Origin: UBA1724 sp963632245
Lineage (GTDB): Bacteria > Verrucomicrobiota > Lentisphaeria > Oligosphaerales > Oligosphaeraceae
Length of the DNA stretch: 15,172 nucleotides
NCBI GenBank assembly: GCA_963632245.1
Contig: CAVGTF010000046.1
Coordinates: 1-15,172 of the forward strand
Direction of reading: 5' to 3'
Below are positions 8,036 to 12,870 of this stretch, in pieces. Each line of letters starts with the position of its first letter. Position 1 is the first letter of the stretch. The notes under the pieces were generated by a model. The model searched no databases, had not been told where the DNA came from, and was given only the letters and a program-made list of their open reading frames with translations. A program made the translations under genes and the position numbers.

Positions 8036-9352
8036 ATGGAAAATAGTGACGACCTGCGCTCCTGGCGCCCCGCTATCGCTAATTTCTCCTTCCTTGTCCT
8101 CACATTGGGGATGCTGGTGGCGGTGGTCTTTCTGCTGCGGGGATTCCTCCATGCCATCATCCTGGGAGGACTCCTGGCAATTCTTTTGATGCCCGTGAAT
8201 CGGTGGCTCTTACGATTCCTCCTGTGGCTCTCAAAACGCACCGACGCCCTCTGGCGACGACTCCTGCGTCGGCCGCCATCGACCGAGGATGCCGAGACTA
8301 CGCCACAGGCGGGACCCCGCGCACGGGGCATGGCTGCACTCCTCTCGGTGGTGCTGGTCTTCTTCCTGGTGGCAGTGCCATTAGGATTTTTCGTAGTGCA
8401 GGTGGCGGAGCAGGGGATGCAGGCCATCCCCGCTGCTCAAAAGTGGATCCACGAGGACCTGGAGCACAATGCACGCACCTTCCTGACAGAGCATCCGCGC
8501 ATCCAGCAGGTTCTGGAACGACTCTCCACTGACTCCGCAACCCTCCTGCCGAAAGAGGAGGCCGTAACAGAGGCAACGGCAGAGACGACTGCAGAGCCCG
8601 CGGTGCCGGAGAATGCCGAGGGCACGGGGGACATCTCATCTGCAACGCCGTCTTCTTCTTCCGGAATCCTGGAGCTCTCTCCCATGCTGGTGAAGGCGGG
8701 CACTGTGATTCTCCAGTGGCTCAAGGACTGCGTGCTGGCGATCCTCTCCCGCACCTGGCTCACGGTCTTCAACTTCTTCATCATGCTCTTCGTGATGTAT
8801 CACGTTTTCCTGGATGGACGGGAACTCGCGGCGTATCTGAAGAGCATCTCCCCTCTTGGCGAGGAGGAGACCCGGCATGTCTCCTCCCGCATCCGCGAGG
8901 TCTTTCAGGCGATCTTCATCAGCGTCCTGGGCACTGCAGTCATCCAGGGAGTCCTCTCCATGGTCTTCTTCAAGATGGTGGGAGTCCCCGCACTCTTCTG
9001 GGGAGCCCTCCTGGGAGTCTGCTCCATCGTCCCCTTCGTGGGAACCGGACTGGTCTGGGTCCCAATGGCGGTCTTCCTCCTCCTCACCGGACACCCCGGA
9101 AAGGCACTCTTTATCCTCCTTTCCTGCGGCGGAATCGTCGCAAATGTGGATAGCATCATCCGGCCACTCCTGATGAAAAAGGGCGGAAATACCGGGATGT
9201 CCTACATGGTCCTCTTTTTCTCGATCCTGGGAGGACTCCAGACCTTCGGATTGGTCGGAATTATCTACGGACCACTGATCATGGGAGTCTGCGGGGTCTG
9301 CCTGCTCCTCTTCAGCACGCGCATGAAAAGACAGTCGACTGCCGAAAAATAA
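8036..9352 (+). CDS. AI-2E family transporter (PF01594-type membrane permease)
   Basis: A 438-residue inner-membrane protein with about seven or eight hydrophobic segments (about 15-35, 38-55, 100-122, 220-258, 288-312, 318-350, 355-372, 388-425). Family signatures are clear: DSIIRPLLMKK (372-382) and the glycine-rich end SILGGLQTFGLVGIIYGPLI (396-415). The family is named for export of the quorum signal AI-2 by YdgG/TqsA, but members also include sodium/proton antiporters and PerM-like proteins, so the name should not be read as a function. Residues about 163-213 are low-complexity Ala/Thr/Glu/Ser in a soluble loop. It starts 30 bp after the hydrolase, with no visible Shine-Dalgarno site and a five-codon ATG reading frame (8029-8046) overlapping its start. 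It may be cotranscribed with the hydrolase. Confidence 0.88.
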   Translation: MENSDDLRSWRPAIANFSFLVLTLGMLVAVVFLLRGFLHAIILGGLLAILLMPVNRWLLRFLLWLSKRTDALWRRLLRRPPSTEDAETTPQAGPRARGMAALLSVVLVFFLVAVPLGFFVVQVAEQGMQAIPAAQKWIHEDLEHNARTFLTEHPRIQQVLERLSTDSATLLPKEEAVTEATAETTAEPAVPENAEGTGDISSATPSSSSGILELSPMLVKAGTVILQWLKDCVLAILSRTWLTVFNFFIMLFVMYHVFLDGRELAAYLKSISPLGEEETRHVSSRIREVFQAIFISVLGTAVIQGVLSMVFFKMVGVPALFWGALLGVCSIVPFVGTGLVWVPMAVFLLLTGHPGKALFILLSCGGIVANVDSIIRPLLMKKGGNTGMSYMVLFFSILGGLQTFGLVGIIYGPLIMGVCGVCLLLFSTRMKRQSTAEK

Positions 9353-9374
9353 GAGGAAGGAGGAAGTTAGGCCA

Positions 9375-9469
9375 GGGTTTCGCGTCGAGCGAAACCCCGC
9401 GCCGGAATCTACCGGCGCGTGCGCCAAGCGGCGCCCGAATTGGTGCGCTAGTTCCGCTGGTAGGCGGAA
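9375..9469. repeat. Cluster of four consecutive perfect hairpins
   Basis: Four stems follow one another: GGGTTTCG/CGAAACCC (9375-9397, 7-nt loop), CGCGCCGG/CCGGCGCG (9398-9419, 6-nt loop), GCGCC/GGCGC (9421-9434, 4-nt loop) and TTCCGC/GCGGAA (9452-9469, 6-nt loop). They begin 22 bp past the AI-2E stop codon. The first may act in 3'-end formation for that gene, but no T-run follows any of them. The rest of the 9353-9817 gap holds repeat copy 1. Confidence 0.6.
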
Positions 9470-9535
9470 GATATTGGGCAGGGGGCGGGGGGCGAATGCC
9501 GCATTCAGCGCATAGGGTTTCGATGGAAATATTCA

Positions 9536-9771
9536 GCAGGGGTACTGGGACGGTAGCTATGGCTTTTTTGCCGATGAGGCGTGTTGTAGGCAGGGGGGAT
9601 ATCCAAAGGACTGGGGGTAAGCCCCCCGCACCCCCCCATTTAAAAAGCGCGGTTTTACTATCGCCGAAGCCTGGGCGGAATTCCCGCGGAGCGTCCGCTT
9701 TAACCTCCCACCTCCTACCTGCTCCCCACTACCTGCGGGCGCAATCCCGCGCCCGCCAGGCGGAAGAGCGC
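9536..9771. repeat. Long imperfect direct repeat, left copy
   Basis: About 236 bp, alignable by eye with 11088-11324 at roughly 90% identity and in the same orientation. The most divergent stretch is around 9580-9597. Inside are two hairpins also present in the other copy: GGGGG-TAAG-CCCCC (9613-9626) and GCGGGCGC/GCGCCCGC (9735-9756). A 7-bp tandem array lies at 9701-9735. AGGCGGAAGA occurs near both edges of the region (9462-9471 and 9758-9767). No frame conserved between copies looks like a protein. It looks like a non-coding interspersed element. The left copy sits past the end of the two-gene pair. Confidence 0.8.
9701..9735. repeat. Five-unit heptanucleotide tandem array 1
   Basis: Five 7-bp units in perfect register, consensus CTACCTG/C, the first being TAACCTC. 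It is preceded directly by CCGCTT. A weaker continuation of the same type (TAACCTG then CTAACAA, 9804-9817) abuts the stop codon of the gene at 9818. Confidence 0.65.
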
Positions 9772-9817
9772 ATGCGGTATCTTATAGGCTAGCCGCCAGC
9801 CGCTAACCTGCTAACAA

Positions 9818-10246
9818 CTATTTTCGCGCCAGGGACTTTGCGACTTTTGTGACGGCGAGATCCAGATCCAGGTCATGGAGTCCCGGGTAGGCGGCCTTCA
9901 TGAAATCCAGTGGGAGGATCTTTATGAGTTCGTGGCTGGGGGTGCCTTCTTGCCACTGATAGTATGCGTAGAATTGTCCGAGCCAATTGGGCAGGAAGCC
10001 GCCCAGTCCTGCGCCGGGCTGAAGGGTATAGTGGTCGGTTTTGCAGAAGAACTCAAAGAGTTCTTCGGGGGACAGATTGCTGGTGTAGGCATCTGCGCGG
10101 TCTATGAAGCCGCGGGTGCGGCTCTGCATGTATGCCGTGATGAAGCCCTCCACATCGACTGTGGGGGTGAGGTCGGCGATATGCTCGAAGAGTAGTCCCT
10201 GCGTCTCCACGATCTCATCTAGGTAGCATTCCGGATAGGCTCCCAT
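9818..10246 (-). CDS. Small conserved partner of the DUF3990 protein, possible antitoxin-like
   Basis: 142 residues starting MGAYPECYLDEIVETQG, soluble, acidic, probably all-helical, with no signal peptide or membrane segment. The ATG at 10246 has a GGGAG ribosome-binding site 8 nt upstream. It begins 17 bp after the DUF3990 stop, so the two are cotranscribed. From memory it resembles uncharacterised proteins found next to DUF3990 genes in gut bacteria; shared features are the AYPE.YLD start, an SPEEL segment, the WLGQFYAYYQWQ stretch and a C-terminal LHDLDLDLAV. I know no tested function for these. By analogy with toxin-antitoxin pairs it could neutralise its neighbour or act as an immunity or substrate protein, but that is inference. 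GC content appears lower than the flanking chromosomal genes. Confidence 0.72.
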   Translation of the reverse strand: MGAYPECYLDEIVETQGLLFEHIADLTPTVDVEGFITAYMQSRTRGFIDRADAYTSNLSPEELFEFFCKTDHYTLQPGAGLGGFLPNWLGQFYAYYQWQEGTPSHELIKILPLDFMKAAYPGLHDLDLDLAVTKVAKSLARK

Positions 10247-10263
10247 GGGCGCATCTCCCTTTT

Positions 10264-10908
10264 TTATACCAAGGTGCTAAAGACCCTCTCTACCTTATTG
10301 CGGTCGGAATCAATGAGGGCTCTCATGTTTTTTCGGGCATCGATGTCGCGCTGGTTGTACTTCGCATTGAATTCCTTGAAGTCTACCGGGAGGACCTCGT
10401 TCGTCTTGGTGAGATGCCTGTATGCCTTGGGGCTTTTCAGGCACCACTGGATGCCAAGTTCGCCGAGTTGCAAGAGTTCTTCTAGGATATCTACATCGAT
10501 TTCATCCCGAACGAATGCCTTTGCGATGAAGAAATAGGATGCATTGGCACGCCAGCCCCGGATGACATCCGCCTGGGAGGTGTCTTTGCCGTATTTTGCA
10601 ATGAATTTTGCTGCGAGGGTGCGGTAGCGCTTGGAATCCGCGGCATTGCGGTGTGTCATCAATTCGCTTAGCCAGCAGAGAATGTCTTCGTGGGTGAAAT
10701 CGAAGATGGAGAGTCCATTTGTGTCCAGTTCAAAGGTATGAACATAGCCGCTTGTGGAATCGGGACGGCACACAGCCCACTCCTGGGCCAGCTGCAGATC
10801 CGCAGTCAGGTAAAAGCCCCTGCCGTAATCGTGGCGGTCATCTCCCAAGCCATATTCCGGCTTTACGACCGGATTGGGACTCCCATGGTATAAGACAATC
10901 TTCGGCAT
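10264..10908 (-). CDS. DUF3990-type putative ADP-ribosyltransferase (toxin-like)
   Basis: I chose the ATG at 10908 (214 residues, MPKIVLYHGSPNP). The longer open frame to 11043 adds 45 residues unlike the family, and a GAGGG site precedes 10908. The N-terminus has YHGS (His8) and DYGRGFYLT (Gly29-Thr35), the layout of the DUF3990 family, which I recall as belonging to the ADP-ribosyltransferase superfamily. The middle has DVIRGWRANASYF (115-127) and LGELGIQWCLKSPKAY (148-163), where Gln154 may take the place of the third catalytic-site residue. From memory most relatives read GWRADDSY, so the Asn-Ala here is unusual. Expected role is NAD+-dependent modification of an unknown target, perhaps as a toxin with the downstream gene. 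The promoter is not obvious. The pair is bracketed by long direct repeats. Confidence 0.75.
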   Translation of the reverse strand: MPKIVLYHGSPNPVVKPEYGLGDDRHDYGRGFYLTADLQLAQEWAVCRPDSTSGYVHTFELDTNGLSIFDFTHEDILCWLSELMTHRNAADSKRYRTLAAKFIAKYGKDTSQADVIRGWRANASYFFIAKAFVRDEIDVDILEELLQLGELGIQWCLKSPKAYRHLTKTNEVLPVDFKEFNAKYNQRDIDARKNMRALIDSDRNKVERVFSTLV

Positions 10909-11021
10909 CCTGCCAGAACCCTCTTTGATAAACTCCGGAGCGCTTCCTGCGCGCACAAGGACACGCCCTTTTAAGCACAAACCGTTAATGTAAATTGCCG
11001 ATAGTAAAAAATGAATGGGCC

Positions 11022-11042
11022 ATGTGCGATGTGCGATGTGCA
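11022..11042. repeat. Short 7-bp tandem repeat, ATGTGCG x3
   Basis: Three head-to-tail copies of ATGTGCG, the third ending in A. The unit differs from the CTACCTC-type arrays nearby but has the same 7-bp period. It lies upstream of the DUF3990 gene and just outside the right long repeat. Confidence 0.6.
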
Positions 11043-11087
11043 ATGCGTGTGGAAAGAAAGGTACTGCCGGCAGGCGGAAGAAACAAG

Positions 11088-11324
11088 GCAGAGGTACGGG
11101 GGCGGCAGCTATGGCTTTTTTGCCGATGAGGTGCGCTGTGGAAAGCTGGGGATATTCAAAGGACTGGGGGCAAGCCCCCCCGCACCCCCCATTTAAAAAG
11201 TGCGGTTTTACTGTCGACGAAGCCTCGGCGGAATTCCCGCGGAGCGTCCGCTTTAACCTTCTACCTCCTACCTGCTCCCCACTACCTGCGGGCGCAACCC
11301 CGCGCCCGCCAGGCGGAAGAGCGC
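11088..11324. repeat. Long imperfect direct repeat, right copy
   Basis: Partner of 9536-9771, same orientation, about 1.55 kb away. Both main hairpins are kept with loop changes only: GGGGG-CAAG-CCCCC (11166-11179), and the GCGGGCGC/GCGCCCGC stem (11288-11309) with one loop base changed. The heptad array inside lies at 11254-11288. AGGCGGAAGA occurs before it (11072-11081) and at its end (11311-11320). With the terminator and a third heptad array it fills the gene-free stretch 10909-11427. Confidence 0.8.
11254..11288. repeat. Five-unit heptanucleotide tandem array 2
   Basis: Same register, length and CCGCTT leader as array 1. Units are CTACCTC/G type, with TAACCTT first. It is part of the right long repeat. 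Confidence 0.65.
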
Positions 11325-11338
11325 CGCAGGCGCCGCTT

Positions 11339-11373
11339 TAACCTCCTCCCTACTCCCTCCTCCCTCCTCCCTA
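11339..11373. repeat. Five-unit heptanucleotide tandem array 3, with G-quadruplex potential
   Basis: Again five 7-bp units after CCGCTT. The first is TAACCTC and the other four are CTCCCTA or CTCCCTC. The array lies just outside the right long repeat, so the unit occurs independently of it. On the minus strand four GGG runs with 4-nt loops fit a G-quadruplex pattern directly downstream of the transporter terminator. Confidence 0.65.
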
Positions 11374-11375
11374 CA

Positions 11376-11415
11376 AAAAAAGGGCCCCGTGGCGGCATGC
11401 CCGGGGCCCTTTTTT
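11376..11415 (-). terminator. Strong intrinsic terminator after the NSS transporter (bidirectional)
   Basis: GC stem GGGCCCCG/CGGGGCCC (11382-11389 with 11402-11409) is extended by six A-T pairs (11376-11381 with 11410-11415), which provide a T-run on either strand. It starts 13 bp past the transporter stop codon and should end minus-strand transcripts there. It can also stop plus-strand transcription. Confidence 0.9.
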
Positions 11416-11427
11416 GCGTGTGGGGGG

Positions 11428-12807
11428 TTACTTAAAGAAGAGTGCCCAGTATCCCAGGACGCAGATCGCTAGGATGATGATGGGCAGGAGGAATCTCCAG
11501 TAGAAGAGGATCCACTTGGGGAAGTGCCAGGTTTGTCCGGCCTCCAGTTCCTGCTTGAAGTTGCTGAATCCCCATCCGGCGGCGCAGCCGCAGAAGATCA
11601 GGAAGCATACGGCTCCCAGCGGCAGGAGGTTCTGGCTGACGATGAAGTCCTCCAGATCCAGGACGCCGGTTCCTTCTCCCAGGGGCTGGAAGTCCTTCCA
11701 GGGTCCGAAGCCCAGCACGCAGGGCATGGAGAGGACGATGACGGCCACCGTGACTAGGAGTGCGGAGGCCTTTCTGCCCATCCACTTGGCGTCGATGGGG
11801 AATGCCACCAGGTTTTCGAAGACGGCGATGACGGTGGTGATGGCTGCCAGGAAGAGGAATGCGAAGAAGAGTGCTCCCCAGAACTGTCCGCCGGGGAGAG
11901 TCTGGAAGATTCCGGGCAGGGAGATGAAGATGAGGCTGGGACCGGCGGAGACATCGATGCCGTTGCTGGCGCAGACGGGGAAGATGATGAGACCGGCGCT
12001 GAGAGCTACGAAGGTATCCAGGACGATAATGAAGAGGCACTCCTTTGCCATGGAGGTCTTCCAGCTCAGGTAGCTGCCGAAGATTTCCATGGAGCCGATG
12101 CCGATGGAGAGCGTGAAGAATGCCTGTCCCAGGGCAGCGAAGATGGTCTCCAGGGGTTTCTGGATGAAATTGCCCCAGTTGGGCAGCAGATAGAACTTCA
12201 ATCCCTCGGCGGCGTTGGGGAGCGTCATGGCGTATCCGGCCAGCACCAGGATCAGGATGAAGAGCGCCAGCATCAGGAACTTCACCACATTCTCGACGCC
12301 CTTCTCCACGCCCATGGCGCAGACGACTCCGCCGATGAGGCAGGAGAGGATCATTCCGAAGGCGGAGAGTCCGGGATTGCTCGCGAGAGTGCCGAAGATA
12401 TCGCCGAAATTCTGTCCGGCGGCGGCGCTATGGAAGTTTCCGCAGACGTAGTCCTTCGTGTAGAACAGCAGCCATCCGGTGATGGTGGTGTAATACATCA
12501 TCAGGATCAGGCAGCCCGTCAGGAGGATGGCGCCCAGGATTGCCCAGGCGCGCTTGTGGGAGTGCGCCAGCTTGTGGAAGCCGTGGACGATATTGGACTG
12601 GCTTCCGCGGCCAACGGTCATCTCGGTCATCAGGACGGGGAATGCCATGATGGCCAGGAAGAGGAGATACAGCAGCACGAAGATGGCGCCGCCGTATTTT
12701 CCGACGATGAAGGGGAAGCGCCAGATGTTGCCTAGACCGATGGCGCATCCCGCGGAGACTAGGATGAAGCCTAGTCGGGATGCGAGGGATTCTCGTTGTG
12801 CACTCAT
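11428..12807 (-). CDS. NSS-family sodium-dependent transporter (LeuT-fold amino-acid symporter type)
   Basis: 459 residues with 11 or 12 membrane segments. TM1 carries the family signature SAGCAIGLGNIWRFPF (18-33), including Asn27 (sodium site 1 in LeuT) and Arg30 (outer gate) at LeuT-like numbers. TM6 reads FFTLSIGIGSM (230-240), the unwound substrate-site helix. TM7 has VLDTFVALSAGLIIFP (262-277); Asp264 lies in the region that sets chloride dependence, and an aspartate here is common in bacterial members. The family takes up amino acids or related amines with sodium; the substrate cannot be named. The start at 12807 has an AAGGAA site about 12 nt upstream, somewhat far. It follows the DUF4838 gene by 63 bp on the same strand, so cotranscription is likely, and it ends at a strong terminator. 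Confidence 0.93.
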   Translation of the reverse strand: MSAQRESLASRLGFILVSAGCAIGLGNIWRFPFIVGKYGGAIFVLLYLLFLAIMAFPVLMTEMTVGRGSQSNIVHGFHKLAHSHKRAWAILGAILLTGCLILMMYYTTITGWLLFYTKDYVCGNFHSAAAGQNFGDIFGTLASNPGLSAFGMILSCLIGGVVCAMGVEKGVENVVKFLMLALFILILVLAGYAMTLPNAAEGLKFYLLPNWGNFIQKPLETIFAALGQAFFTLSIGIGSMEIFGSYLSWKTSMAKECLFIIVLDTFVALSAGLIIFPVCASNGIDVSAGPSLIFISLPGIFQTLPGGQFWGALFFAFLFLAAITTVIAVFENLVAFPIDAKWMGRKASALLVTVAVIVLSMPCVLGFGPWKDFQPLGEGTGVLDLEDFIVSQNLLPLGAVCFLIFCGCAAGWGFSNFKQELEAGQTWHFPKWILFYWRFLLPIIILAICVLGYWALFFK

Positions 12808-12870
12808 GTGTTGTTTGGTTCCTTTTTGTTGTTTTGTGGGCTGTTCGGTTGAAGGAAATTGTCCAGTGCG

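Noticed and set aside
8036..9352. A quorum-sensing role taken from the AI-2E name
   Set aside because: The family is functionally mixed, and no luxS or signal-response gene is in the window.
9496..9792. Open frames across the long repeats (also 11015-11341) as a repeated protein
   Set aside because: They share only a short AMAFLPMR segment and then diverge through frame differences caused by indels. Codon use and hairpin content argue for non-coding DNA.
10909..11043. Longer N-terminus for the DUF3990 protein
   Set aside because: The extra 45 residues are unlike the family, and part is encoded by a 7-bp tandem repeat. The family-typical start is MPKIVLYHGS.
9536..11324. Integron gene cassettes or an IS-type composite element
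   Set aside because: No attC-like core sites, integrase, transposase, or terminal inverted repeats with target duplications could be found in the window.
9701..11373. CRISPR array
   Set aside because: The repeat unit is 7 bp with no spacers, and no cas gene is present.
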